A stretch of 31,703 nt of DNA from Tepidanaerobacter acetatoxydans_A (GTDB lineage: Bacteria > Bacillota > Thermosediminibacteria > Thermosediminibacterales > Tepidanaerobacteraceae): assembly GCA_022840405.1 (NCBI GenBank), contig JALHJR010000028.1, positions 1 through 31,703 on the forward strand. Direction: 5' to 3'. The position numbers and the translations under genes were made by a program. Under the pieces are notes generated by a model, which was given only the letters and a program-made list of their open reading frames with translations, was not told the origin of the DNA and searched no databases. This document shows positions 7,417 to 14,786 of this stretch, piece after piece; position 1 is the stretch's first letter, and each line of letters starts with the position of its first letter.

Positions 7417-9432
7417 ATGTTTACTGTAGCATTGGCCGGCAATCCCAATTGCGGCAAGACTACCATCTTTAATGCTCTCACCGGAGCCAATCAGCATGTT
7501 GGAAATTGGCCCGGGGTTACTGTAGAAAAGAAAGAGGGAAGGTTGCGATTTGGCGGCAATCAATATAATATTGTAGACTTGCCCGGCACATATAGCTTAG
7601 GAGCTTATTCGGAAGATGAGATAGTGGCTAGGGATTTTATATTAAAAGATAAGCCGGATTTGGTTGTAAGTGTAGTTGATGCAACAAATATCGAAAGAAA
7701 CCTATATCTTACTGTTCAGCTTTTGGAGATGGGTGCTAATGTCGTAATAGCCCTTAATATGATGGATGAGGCCCAAGAAAGGGGAATTAAAATTGATGTA
7801 GATTCCCTTCAAAGACAATTAGGTGTACCCATTGTTCCTATGATTGCATCACGACAAAAAGGCATTGATGATTTGAAGTCAATAATATCGGAAGCTATAA
7901 AGAAAAATGCGGCAGAACCCGTAAAGATTACGTACGGCCGCAAGATTGATGAAGCGGTTGCATCTTTAGCACAAATAATAAAACAAAGTGCCAGTATCAA
8001 TGATTACCCTGCTGACTGGGTGGCATTAAAGCTTCTTGAAAACGATAAATATATACTTGACTATGCAAGTAAACAAGCACCGCATATTTCAGATAAGGCT
8101 GCCGCTTATATAAATGATTTAACAAAGTCTTTAGGGATTGAGCCTGAAATGGCAATTGTTGACAAACGGTATGAATTTATCAAAGATGTTGTTAGCGGCA
8201 GCATAATAAAGCCAAAGCAGCAAATCAAGACAACATCCGACAAAATAGATAAAGTATTAACACATAAATGGTTTGGACTGCCTATATTTGCTTTGATAAT
8301 GTTTAGCATTTATCAGCTGACTTTTATCATTGGCGAAGATATCTTAGGCGGCAGTGTAGCATTTTTATTGGAAGCCTTGGGCGAAAATGTAGCGGCATGG
8401 CTTGAAGGCATCAATGCTCCAGATATGTTGGTATCTTTTGTAACTGATGGTATCTTTGGTGGAATTGGTGCGGTTCTGGAATTTGTTCCTCTAATTATGG
8501 TGCTATACATTTTTCTTGGAATACTTGAGGACAGCGGTTACATGGCAAGAGCCGCTTACGTAATGGACAGGATAATGAGAGCATTAGGCCTTCACGGCAA
8601 AACCTTTATATCAATGCTGATTGGTGTAGGTTGTAATGTTCCGGGAATTATGTCTACAAGAACCCTTGACAGTAAAAAGGATAGAATGATAGCAATACTA
8701 ATCAATCCCTTTATATCCTGTGGTGCTAGGTTGCCCATATATTTGGTGTTTATTGCAGCATTTTTCCCCAATCATGGAGGCACAGTATTATTTATCCTTT
8801 ATGCTACAGGATTTATCGTCGCTATATTAATGGGAAAGCTTTTCAGTAAAACTTTGTTTAATGGCGAGACTTCATATTTTATTATGGAGCTTCCGCCGTA
8901 TCGCATGCCTACGGTAAAAGGTGTGTTGATACACATGTGGGATAAAGTCGGAGGATTTTTAAAGCGGGCTGGAACAGTTATATTTGCCGTAGTTACGATG
9001 CTTTGGGTATTATCTATATTGCCTTATGGTGTAGAACCTTACAGTCAAGCTAGCATTTTAGGTAGAATCGGTTCCTTTATATCTCCCATTTTCAAGCCGG
9101 CAGGATTTGGCACATGGCAGGCGTCTGTGGGGCTTTTTGCAGGAATTGTTGCAAAAGAAGCTGTGGTCGCAACACTCGGTATGGTATATGCAGGTGTAGA
9201 AGAAGGCGCCGAGCTGGTAGCATCCATTCAGCAGGCCTTTACTCCCTTAAGTGCTTTTGCCTTTATGATTATGACATTGCTTTATACACCCTGTGCAGCT
9301 GTTATAGGTACCGTAAGAAGAGAAACAAATTCGTGGAAGTGGACATTGTTTACGGTAGTTTATACATTTTTAGTAGGCTGGCTCGGAGCAGTTCTAGTGT
9401 TTCAAATCGGCAGACTTTTAGGATTTAGCTAA
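7417..9432 (+). CDS. feoB: FeoB, ferrous iron transporter
   Basis: Protein of 671 residues, full length for the family. The N-terminal G domain has G1 GNPNCGKTT (8-16), G3 DLPGTYSL (about 53-60) and G4 NMMD (about 112-115). A helical GDI-like spacer (about 170-280) follows, then the membrane domain with Gate motifs: GCNVPGIMSTR, FISCGARLPIY, and the C-terminal KEAVVATLGMVY and TPCAAVIGTVRRE. It imports Fe(II) across the cytoplasmic membrane. RBS AGGAGGG lies 8 bp before ATG. It is co-directional with both feoA genes and followed by a FeoC-like gene. Confidence 0.97.
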   Translation: MFTVALAGNPNCGKTTIFNALTGANQHVGNWPGVTVEKKEGRLRFGGNQYNIVDLPGTYSLGAYSEDEIVARDFILKDKPDLVVSVVDATNIERNLYLTVQLLEMGANVVIALNMMDEAQERGIKIDVDSLQRQLGVPIVPMIASRQKGIDDLKSIISEAIKKNAAEPVKITYGRKIDEAVASLAQIIKQSASINDYPADWVALKLLENDKYILDYASKQAPHISDKAAAYINDLTKSLGIEPEMAIVDKRYEFIKDVVSGSIIKPKQQIKTTSDKIDKVLTHKWFGLPIFALIMFSIYQLTFIIGEDILGGSVAFLLEALGENVAAWLEGINAPDMLVSFVTDGIFGGIGAVLEFVPLIMVLYIFLGILEDSGYMARAAYVMDRIMRALGLHGKTFISMLIGVGCNVPGIMSTRTLDSKKDRMIAILINPFISCGARLPIYLVFIAAFFPNHGGTVLFILYATGFIVAILMGKLFSKTLFNGETSYFIMELPPYRMPTVKGVLIHMWDKVGGFLKRAGTVIFAVVTMLWVLSILPYGVEPYSQASILGRIGSFISPIFKPAGFGTWQASVGLFAGIVAKEAVVATLGMVYAGVEEGAELVASIQQAFTPLSAFAFMIMTLLYTPCAAVIGTVRRETNSWKWTLFTVVYTFLVGWLGAVLVFQIGRLLGFS

Positions 9433-9494
9433 AACTAGGATATGAATTTGATACGGCGGTCAGTCAAAATCAACTGAAATAGCAAAAGAATTGT

Positions 9495-9770
9495 GTGGTG
9501 AAAAAAATGTTGCTGGAAGTCTTAAGGCAAATCAGTAAAATGCGGGTTTATTCTCTTTCGCAGCTTGCAAACGAGCTTAAAATAGATAGGAGTATGGCCT
9601 CTCACATAATAGATCAACTTAAGGTAATGGGTTATCTTAAAGAAGAAGTATTGAATACAGCTTGTAATGGTGAGTGCAGACAATGTGCAGGCTGCCCGGT
9701 AGCAAACGGCGCTACCCCGATAAAGACCTTAACCATTACTGCAAAAGGAAGTCAAGCTTTAAATCTTTGA
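9495..9770 (+). CDS. feoC: FeoC-like winged-helix protein with Cys cluster
   Basis: Protein of about 91 residues. Residues 1-55 form a winged helix (LLEVLRQISKMRVYSLSQL; KIDRSMASHIIDQLKVMGY). A cysteine cluster CNGECRQCAGCP follows, able to ligate an Fe-S cluster as reported for FeoC proteins. FeoC is thought to modulate FeoB stability or activity, or iron-dependent expression. The start is uncertain: GTG 9495, GTG 9498 or ATG 9507 are all in frame and none has a strong RBS. It follows feoB by 62 bp and is the last gene before the terminator. Confidence 0.85.
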   Translation: MVKKMLLEVLRQISKMRVYSLSQLANELKIDRSMASHIIDQLKVMGYLKEEVLNTACNGECRQCAGCPVANGATPIKTLTITAKGSQALNL

Positions 9771-9813
9771 AACTGTAGAATAATAAGTTTTTGTATAACT
9801 TTATTTATATAAA

Positions 9814-9867
9814 TTAAAGCCATGCATATAGGATAGTTTTGTTACTGTATCAATGCATGGCTTTAAT
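9814..9867. terminator. Bidirectional terminator between feoC and the convergent gene
   Basis: TTAAAGCCATGCAT and ATGCATGGCTTTAA form a perfect 14-bp stem with a 25-nt loop, flanked by AT-rich tails on both sides (plus: TTTTAT). It lies between convergent genes. Confidence 0.75.
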
Positions 9868-9893
9868 TTTATCCGGGGCTTTACGCATTGGTG

Positions 9894-10925
9894 TTATTGC
9901 ATAACCTCTTCATTATCTATTACTATCTGCCCTTCAAATACATAAGCATTGTTCATTTTCATTACATTCTTAAAGAAACTTAAGGGCACAAAAGTCCTTT
10001 CCTCTGTGAGCTCCGGTGCAGCTCCTAGCTTTATAATATCTTCTCCTACAGCATATCCATCCTTGCCTATTGTTAGAAATATATCTTTGCCCACCATAAC
10101 GCTTTGTGTTTCATTATTCCACACTACTTCATATCCCAGTGCTTCAGCAATAGCCCTCAGTGGAACCATAACAACACCTTGATTGCTTTCATACGCTGCA
10201 GGTGCTTCTATTTTTTTGTTTTCTACAATGATTTCCATTGTTGAGACATCATATGCTTGTTTTTCCTCAACTGCTACTTCTCCTGGTTTCTCTTCTTCCA
10301 TATCAAATAATACTATTATTTGATATGGAGTCGTTTGTGCAGGAATACTCTTCGTAGCTGACCCGTAAATTACTATAAGTCTTTTGCCTGTAAGCTCACC
10401 TTCATAGGTCGTTCCATCTTGTAGGAAAATCTCGGTTTCATCAGAAATATTAAGCTTTAACTGGTTATCAGAGCTTACTAAACCCTCATTAAAAATATCA
10501 AACTTAACATTTCGCTCAGAGCTTTCAACTACTACCACTTCAGCGCTATACTGTGGAGGGTAAATCATAATCATGGGCCTTGTGGCATCATAGTATGCAG
10601 TAATTGTGTCTCCTATTGAAATTTCAGCATCCTCTAGGATATATGTGTCGCTAGTTATAACAATATCAGCCGGATTCCCGTCTTTACTTTCTATCGATAC
10701 CAGTTTTGAGTCTTCCATGCCTTCACGTTCTCTTATCTCTTTAACAATTCCGGTAAAAGCCTTATAACGTATTTTTTGTTGCTCATTCGGTTCGGCGCTT
10801 GTTGTTGTAATTTGCCCGGCTGTATTCTCATTTAGTGCGTCTTCCTGATTTAGAGCCAAGGACGTTCCTAATGAAAAAATTATTGTGGCAGATAATAATC
10901 CTGCAAGTATTTTTTTAAATTTCAT
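9894..10925 (-). CDS. Secreted protein with copper-amine-oxidase N-terminal-like domain
   Basis: Protein of 343 residues. The start is ATG 10925, with AAGGAGATG upstream; a longer in-frame extension to 11078 lacks an RBS. Residues 1-25 (KFKKILAGLLSATIIFSLGTSLA) are a signal peptide. The middle (about 45-220) is beta-rich, with a repeated form in which a value is assigned to a stress or ion state (FTGIVKEI, TYILEDAEISIGDTI), typical of clostridial exported proteins. Residues about 235-340 are a Cu_amine_oxidN1 domain (VMVPLRAIAEALGYEVVW; TFVPLSFF), which, despite its name, is a cell-surface binding or structural module in Clostridia. No enzyme is evident. Confidence 0.85.
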   Translation of the reverse strand: MKFKKILAGLLSATIIFSLGTSLALNQEDALNENTAGQITTTSAEPNEQQKIRYKAFTGIVKEIREREGMEDSKLVSIESKDGNPADIVITSDTYILEDAEISIGDTITAYYDATRPMIMIYPPQYSAEVVVVESSERNVKFDIFNEGLVSSDNQLKLNISDETEIFLQDGTTYEGELTGKRLIVIYGSATKSIPAQTTPYQIIVLFDMEEEKPGEVAVEEKQAYDVSTMEIIVENKKIEAPAAYESNQGVVMVPLRAIAEALGYEVVWNNETQSVMVGKDIFLTIGKDGYAVGEDIIKLGAAPELTEERTFVPLSFFKNVMKMNNAYVFEGQIVIDNEEVMQ

Positions 10926-10973
10926 ATTGCAATCATCTCCTTTGAAAATTTTTATTTCTACTTTTTTAGACGG

Positions 10974-11015
10974 AAATAAAAAGAATAAGTTCCCTGGATT
11001 TTGATGGAAACTTAT
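10974..11015 (-). terminator. Terminator-like hairpin (nagZ operon 3' end or stalk-gene leader)
   Basis: On the minus strand ATAAGTTTCC pairs with GGGAACTTAT (one G-T pair), followed by TCTTTTTATTT. It is about 150 bp after the nagZ stop and 50 bp before the next start codon. It could end the nagZ transcript or attenuate the downstream gene. Confidence 0.6.
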
Positions 11016-11097
11016 GCAATATTGATTACTAGGTAAAGCCATTGCTATGAATGCCAGAAGCAATATTATTGTCCTCACTGCAAAAGTTCCAGTTTGT

Positions 11098-11162
11098 TAT
11101 CATCCTGAAGGCTTTGCCTGAAGGAGCTTCCCCCAGATTCTTCGCTTTGCTCAGAAAGACAG
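11098..11162 (-). repeat. Intergenic repeat of the GTCATTCTGAGC type
   Basis: The minus strand reads GTCTTTCTGAGCAAAGCG, then AAGAATCTGGGGGAAGC, then two copies of CCTTCAGG separated by 5 nt. It resembles the short intergenic element GTCATTCTGAGCGAAGCG/AAGAATCT that recurs in many bacterial genomes. Only one copy is in this window; the assignment rests on recall of the motif. Confidence 0.45.
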
Positions 11163-11167
11163 CTTCG

Positions 11168-12385
11168 TTAAAAATACCTACCTAAAATATCTCTGATTTT
11201 TTCATTTATCTTTTCTACATCCACTGACTCTATCTTTTCATCGTTTAAATTGTATTTTTGTTTTAGCTTTAATATCCTGTATATATGCATATCAAGCTCA
11301 TCTTCGGTAATAATCCCATCTATCGCCGCCTGTTTTAATGCCTCCAAGACTTTTACCTGCTTTTCATGATCATGACACACAAGGATAATATCCGCACCCG
11401 CCATTATTGATTTCACTGCTGCATCATCTATGTCGAAATTTTCCGTTATTGCCCCCATCGTCATATCGTCAGTAATTACGACTTTGTCAAATTTCATTTC
11501 AGATCTTAAAATATTGGTTATTATACTTTTTGAAAGCGTAGCGGGGTTTTCTTCATCAATCTCAGGTAGTAATATATGTGCCACCATCACCATATCCGCA
11601 CCGTTTTCTATGGCACTGGCAAAAGGCACAAATTCAAAACTTTTAAGCCTTTCTAAATCACAATTTACAACAGGCAGTCCTATATGAGAATCTGTCGATG
11701 TATCTCCATGGCCGGGAAAGTGTTTGACTGCTGAGATTACATTGGTTTGGATTCCTTTCATGGTAGCAGTACCTAGTTTGCTGACTGTTTGCTCATTAGA
11801 GCTAAAAGACCTATCGCCTATGACAGGATTTGCCGGATTGCTGTCTATATCTAAAACCGGTGCAAAATTCATATTAAAGCCTAGAGACTTTAATTGTTGA
11901 CCTATAATGCTTCCAATCTCAAAGGCAAAATCTTCACTGTTTATTTTGCCGATAGCCCTGCTTGCAGGCAGTTTTATAAATTCCTCCGGCATCCGGGTGA
12001 CCCTTCCGCCTTCCTCATCAACGGCAATGAAAAGTGGAATTGCGTTTTCTTTATTTGCTTCCTTTAATGAGTTTATGAGAGTCAATGTCTGATAGGCATC
12101 CCTTATATTTCGTTCAAAAAATATGAATCCTCCAACTTTGTATTTCTCTATCATTTCCTGAGAATATTGGTCGTTTTCATATCCTTTAAGACCTACCATG
12201 ACCATCTGACCAATTTTTTCATCTATAGTCATCTGTGCGATTTGTTTTTTCAACGGATCAACAATATCAGCATCTTGGTCAATGATGTGGTCTTGGTCTT
12301 TTACTGCTTGATTATTATAGCTCCCGCAGCCATATACTACTATTGACAATATGATGATCATGATAAAAAATAACTTATAATTCAT
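11168..12385 (-). CDS. nagZ: NagZ-type beta-N-acetylhexosaminidase, GH3 family lipoprotein
   Basis: Protein of 405 residues. Start ATG 12385 is preceded by AAGGTGG; a GTG 9 bp further out is the alternative. The N-terminus has a hydrophobic segment ending in VVYGC, a plausible lipobox, so the protein is probably lipid-anchored outside the membrane. The GH3 catalytic domain shows DEEGGRVTRM, the His/Asp acid-base loop KHFPGHGDTSTDSHIGLP, and the nucleophile Asp in VITDDMTMGAI. It cleaves N-acetylglucosamine from peptidoglycan muropeptides. Length suits the GH3 domain alone, without a C-terminal beta-lactamase-like partner. It is 48 bp downstream of the DUF4416 gene. Confidence 0.92.
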   Translation of the reverse strand: MNYKLFFIMIIILSIVVYGCGSYNNQAVKDQDHIIDQDADIVDPLKKQIAQMTIDEKIGQMVMVGLKGYENDQYSQEMIEKYKVGGFIFFERNIRDAYQTLTLINSLKEANKENAIPLFIAVDEEGGRVTRMPEEFIKLPASRAIGKINSEDFAFEIGSIIGQQLKSLGFNMNFAPVLDIDSNPANPVIGDRSFSSNEQTVSKLGTATMKGIQTNVISAVKHFPGHGDTSTDSHIGLPVVNCDLERLKSFEFVPFASAIENGADMVMVAHILLPEIDEENPATLSKSIITNILRSEMKFDKVVITDDMTMGAITENFDIDDAAVKSIMAGADIILVCHDHEKQVKVLEALKQAAIDGIITEDELDMHIYRILKLKQKYNLNDEKIESVDVEKINEKIRDILGRYF

Positions 12386-12433
12386 ATCGGCCACCTTGTT
12401 TTTAGAAGTTGAAAAGAATTTGTATAAGTATTA

Positions 12434-12961
12434 TTAACAAAGGCGAAGTTTCTTACTGTGGAGCTTGCGAATATCCTCAAAGATTCTTCGGTACTCTGTG
12501 CTAGCGTAATCCGGGTAAGTCCATTGCCATGGTTTAAAATTGCCATCTACAAAACGCAGTGTAACCTCTCCATAGATTCCCCCGCCCAAGTATAAGCGAT
12601 GGCTATGATCTTTAGTGCTGGCTAATACTAGCTTTGCTAGGCTAATATAACCTGTATCAATGTTTACTCGACGTTTGCCATCTATTGCACAGTCTTGTTC
12701 AAGCAAATTCGACCACTGCTTAAGATCGGAAAGTTTATCTGGGTCAATCAGCTTGGCAAAAGCAAAAATCTGGCGCTTCAGCCCATCTCCCATTTCATCA
12801 GTATAATAGTCTGTATGATTAAACGGCAGCACTGCGCTAGCATAAACACACGGTCCAAGTCGCTTGGTCAAAGCCTCTTTTACCGGTTCAAACAGTTCCT
12901 TATCTGATGCAAAGACACTGGCTACCGGTGTTACCGGTTCCGGAGTTCTTATTTTTCCCAT
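12434..12961 (-). CDS. DUF4416 family protein
   Basis: Protein of 175 residues with the DUF4416 signature: a PVASVFASDKELFEPV start, PFNHTDYYTDEMGDGLKRQ, FAKLIDPDKL, VNIDTGYISLAKLVLASTKD, HRLYLGGGIYGEVTLRF and WTYPDYAS. Function is unknown for the family. ATG 12961 was chosen because AGAGGGGATG lies 8 bp upstream and the protein then starts MGKIRTPEPV, as relatives do. It is the likely first gene of a two-gene unit with nagZ, with no obvious functional link. Confidence 0.88.
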   Translation of the reverse strand: MGKIRTPEPVTPVASVFASDKELFEPVKEALTKRLGPCVYASAVLPFNHTDYYTDEMGDGLKRQIFAFAKLIDPDKLSDLKQWSNLLEQDCAIDGKRRVNIDTGYISLAKLVLASTKDHSHRLYLGGGIYGEVTLRFVDGNFKPWQWTYPDYASTEYRRIFEDIRKLHSKKLRLC

Positions 12962-13159
12962 AATACATCCCCTCTTTTCAACTGCCAAGCGGTCCACTAT
13001 ATCCAAGCAAATTATATGAAAGCCGATGACAAGTTTTAAATTACCTATTAAGATGGTTACGGGCAGATGCTCGGACGTCGTACTGAGCCAGCAGTTATTT
13101 ACTATAATAGCCTATTCTATTATAACCTATATTGTAATCAACAGCGAACCTAGCCACAT

Positions 13160-13190
13160 AAAAAAAAGGAGGAACTTATCGTCCTTCCTT
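13160..13190 (-). terminator. Intrinsic terminator of the TM1266/ECF operon
   Basis: On the minus strand AAGGAAGGAC and GTTCCTCCTT form a 10-bp stem with one mismatch, followed by a run of at least seven T. It lies about 30 bp after the ECF gene stop. Confidence 0.75.
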
Positions 13191-13222
13191 AATCTAATTT
13201 ATCTTTGTATTTTATTTATCTA

Positions 13223-13750
13223 TCAGCTGTTTTGCTTAATAGCTGCATCTAAAATTTTTTCTACTATAAATGCAACCACGCCGCCTAGTAATGCCGTATA
13301 CAGCTGAGGTATCTGCATGGCCTTGGCTACGGGAGGTGGTACACTTACAATAAATCTAACTGCAGATGAGAGCACTAAAAACTTAACTATTGCACCTATA
13401 ATAAGACCGATAGCAGTACCCGCATAGCCCTTACCTAATTTAGAGCGAGCTGCCACATATACAATCACTAATACAGCATTCCCCAGCATAATAAACGGAA
13501 TCATAGGTGCCAGCGGCGGTGCTAAAATACCTCTGACAAAGGCAATAAGCGGTGTTAGCATGCCGATGATTACCGCCCCGACTATACCCACATATGTTCC
13601 GGAAATAAGCAGCATGGCATTTACGGCAGGACCGGTTACCATCTGAGGAAAGCCCAGCATTTGAAAAGCCAGTGTTATTGCCAAAAGTATGGCAGTTCTA
13701 GTAAGCCATCTAATGCTAAAAGGTTTAAGAGTATCTTTATCCATATTCAT
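13223..13750 (-). CDS. ECF transporter S component (substrate unknown)
   Basis: Protein of 175 residues, almost entirely hydrophobic with about five or six membrane spans and an N-terminal cytoplasmic tail ending at TRTAILLAITLAFQ. The central NAMLLISGTYVGIVGAVIIGMLTP pattern and the glycine-rich interhelical motifs are those of ECF S components, which capture vitamins or metals for a shared EcfAA'T energising module. No ecfA or ecfT is in the window, so it would use one encoded elsewhere. It lies 56 bp downstream of the TM1266 regulator in the same operon, so the substrate may relate to hydrogenase cofactor or vitamin supply (inference). RBS AAGGGGG. Confidence 0.82.
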   Translation of the reverse strand: MNMDKDTLKPFSIRWLTRTAILLAITLAFQMLGFPQMVTGPAVNAMLLISGTYVGIVGAVIIGMLTPLIAFVRGILAPPLAPMIPFIMLGNAVLVIVYVAARSKLGKGYAGTAIGLIIGAIVKFLVLSSAVRFIVSVPPPVAKAMQIPQLYTALLGGVVAFIVEKILDAAIKQNS

Positions 13751-13806
13751 AAAACCCCCTTATTTAAATTTTGATTTCACTATAGAAAGCAATTTTCTGT
13801 TAAATG

Positions 13807-14055
13807 TTAGGCCTTTTTAGTCATTGCGGATTTTACAGAAACAGCCTTGATTTTACCAAGTTTTCCTGTCATGGCACTAATTTCATCTGAAGTGCCATCC
13901 ACAATAAGTGATATCACTGAAACACCTTTTTCCCTATAAGGAATCCCCATTCTACCTACAATAATTTGCGCATACTCATGCAGTATGGAGTTGACTGCAT
14001 TAGCACTTTCTAAATCTTCAACAACAATACCTACAACACCAATTCTTTTGTCCAC
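13807..14055 (-). CDS. TM1266-type iron-only hydrogenase system regulator
   Basis: Protein of 82 residues of ferredoxin-like (ACT/NikR-C-like) fold: RIGVVGIVVEDLESANAVN, IIVGRMGIPYREKGVSVIS, GKLGKIKAVSVKS. This matches the family named 'iron-only hydrogenase system regulator' after TM1266, usually found beside hydE, hydF and hydG. Here the hyd genes are absent. Start is GTG 14055 with GGTGGAGG 6 bp upstream. It is the first gene of an operon with an ECF S component and is preceded by a leader RNA that ends in an intrinsic terminator. Confidence 0.9.
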   Translation of the reverse strand: MDKRIGVVGIVVEDLESANAVNSILHEYAQIIVGRMGIPYREKGVSVISLIVDGTSDEISAMTGKLGKIKAVSVKSAMTKKA

Positions 14056-14234
14056 AGCTTACCTCCACCTTCATAAAAATAAAACCCTCGACAAAAAGTC
14101 GAAGGTATTTTTGCATTTAATATATAAACATGCTTTTACTCGGTCCTTCACCTTTTTGCTCAGAAATTCCTTGCAATCAGGAAGTTATGGACTTTTTCAT
14201 CTTCCGCATCGGAAGCCGCCGAAACATCAGATGT
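14056..14234 (-). ncRNA. Structured 5' leader with intrinsic terminator (riboswitch/attenuator candidate)
   Basis: The transcript predicted from the promoter at 14241-14270 has about 180 nt before the GTG start. In order it can form CTTCC-GATGC-GGAAG (14199-14213), an enclosing GTCC...GGAC pairing around TTCCT-GATTGCA-AGGAA, and then a terminator CCTTCGAC-TTTTT-GTCGAGG with a U-rich tail (14072-14105). Terminator, RBS and start codon follow within 50 nt. I compared it by eye with TPP, FMN, SAM, cobalamin, lysine, THF, NiCo, ZTP, Moco, fluoride, c-di-GMP and T-box consensus elements and found no match. Confidence 0.6.
14072..14105 (-). terminator. Intrinsic terminator inside the TM1266 leader
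   Basis: Minus strand CCTTCGAC-TTTTT-GTCGAGG(G), 7-8 bp stem, followed by TTTTATTTTT. It lies upstream of the coding sequence, not after it, so it would act conditionally. Confidence 0.8.
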
Positions 14235-14240
14235 ATTGTT

Positions 14241-14270
14241 ATTGTAACACTTTCCAGGAACAGCTGTCAA
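14241..14270 (-). promoter_or_regulatory. Promoter of the TM1266/ECF operon
   Basis: On the minus strand TTGACA (14265-14270), 18 bp spacer, TACAAT (14241-14246). The -35 box directly abuts a palindromic repeat (14271-14299). Confidence 0.7.
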
Positions 14271-14299
14271 TGAATAATTTGGAACCGTCCCTAATTATT
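14271..14299. repeat. Palindromic REP-like repeat, copy 1
   Basis: TGAATAATT and AATTATTCA form perfect 9-bp arms around TGGAACCGTCCCT. The 23 bp 14271-14293 recur exactly at 14758-14780. The right arm includes the TAA stop of the nifX-like gene (14295-14297). GGGACGGTTCC-containing palindromes of this kind are common as intergenic repeats in Clostridia, sometimes associated with RAYT transposases; none is present here. Confidence 0.7.
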
Positions 14300-14636
14300 C
14301 ATGGTGGTCACAATAGCTTTCGTTGCTGATAAGGTTTCCTTCTAGATAATCCTGTATTACTTCATCAACTATACCTGCAGCACCGGTTATGGTTTGTATG
14401 TTATTTTGGTCAAAGAGCTGCTTGGCTTTTAATCCCATGCCTCCGGCAATTATACAGTTAATACCTTGTTTTGCTAAAAATCTCGGTAAAAATCCGGGTT
14501 GATGGCCTGGGTTAGTAATACACTCTTTTGAGTTCACCTTTTTTTCACTTTCATCTACATCATATATGGTAAACTCTTCACAATGCCCGAAATGGGCGGA
14601 AACTTGACCTTTATCCGTAGGTATGGCTATTTTCAT
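14295..14636 (-). CDS. NifX/NifB-associated family protein (dinitrogenase FeMo-cofactor-like), copy 1
   Basis: Protein of 113 residues covering one NifX-like domain: MKIAIPTDKGQVSAHFGHCEEF with the conserved HFGHC segment, IAGGMGLKAKQLF, and AGIVDEVIQDYLEGNL. The C-terminus CDHHE is a small possible metal-binding tail. The family binds Fe-Mo or other metal-sulfur intermediates in diazotrophs. In non-fixing anaerobes, as here, it accompanies Mrp and MinD-ferredoxin ATPases, and a role in Fe-S or metal cofactor traffic is inferred. RBS AGGAGGAATT lies about 10 bp before ATG. It is last in the cluster, and its stop codon lies in a palindromic repeat. Confidence 0.9.
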   Translation of the reverse strand: MKIAIPTDKGQVSAHFGHCEEFTIYDVDESEKKVNSKECITNPGHQPGFLPRFLAKQGINCIIAGGMGLKAKQLFDQNNIQTITGAAGIVDEVIQDYLEGNLISNESYCDHHE

Positions 14637-14681
14637 AAGTAATTAATTCCTCCTTTTTCTATATCTTGGTAATTCACTTTA

Positions 14682-14741
14682 TCATTCTTCTTTTTTCTTG
14701 GCATTTCTTATATTTGTATGATATTCCTTGAAGAATGACAT
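14682..14741 (-). CDS. Possible 19-residue microprotein
   Basis: ATG 14741 is preceded by AAGAGGT with 8 bp spacing and reads MSFFKEYHTNIRNAKKKEE to a TGA. It is basic, probably one amphipathic helix. It lies in the gap between mrp and the nifX-like gene. A 9-bp inverted repeat (TCATTCTTC at 14682-14690, GAAGAATGA at 14730-14738) covers its ends and may be the real feature. Unrecognised and weakly supported. Confidence 0.22.
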   Translation of the reverse strand: MSFFKEYHTNIRNAKKKEE

Positions 14742-14757
14742 CGGATTTAACCTCTTG

Positions 14758-14780
14758 TGAATAATTTGGAACCGTCCCTA
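14758..14780. repeat. Palindromic REP-like repeat, copy 2 (one arm decayed)
   Basis: Exact 23-bp copy of 14271-14293 in the same orientation. Its right arm has diverged (AAAATTC instead of ATTATTCA). It begins 6 bp beyond the mrp stop codon. Confidence 0.7.
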
Positions 14781-14786
14781 AAAATT

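Noticed and set aside
13007..13160. GC-richer block with GCTC...GAGC pairing upstream of DUF4416 as a structured RNA
   Set aside because: The stem is only 4 bp, no terminator or convincing promoter accompanies it, and no known RNA consensus fits.
14056..14234. T-box identity for the TM1266 leader
   Set aside because: The GGGTGGnACCGCG/GCAACGCG core found in the serS leader is missing here, and no synthetase or amino-acid gene follows.
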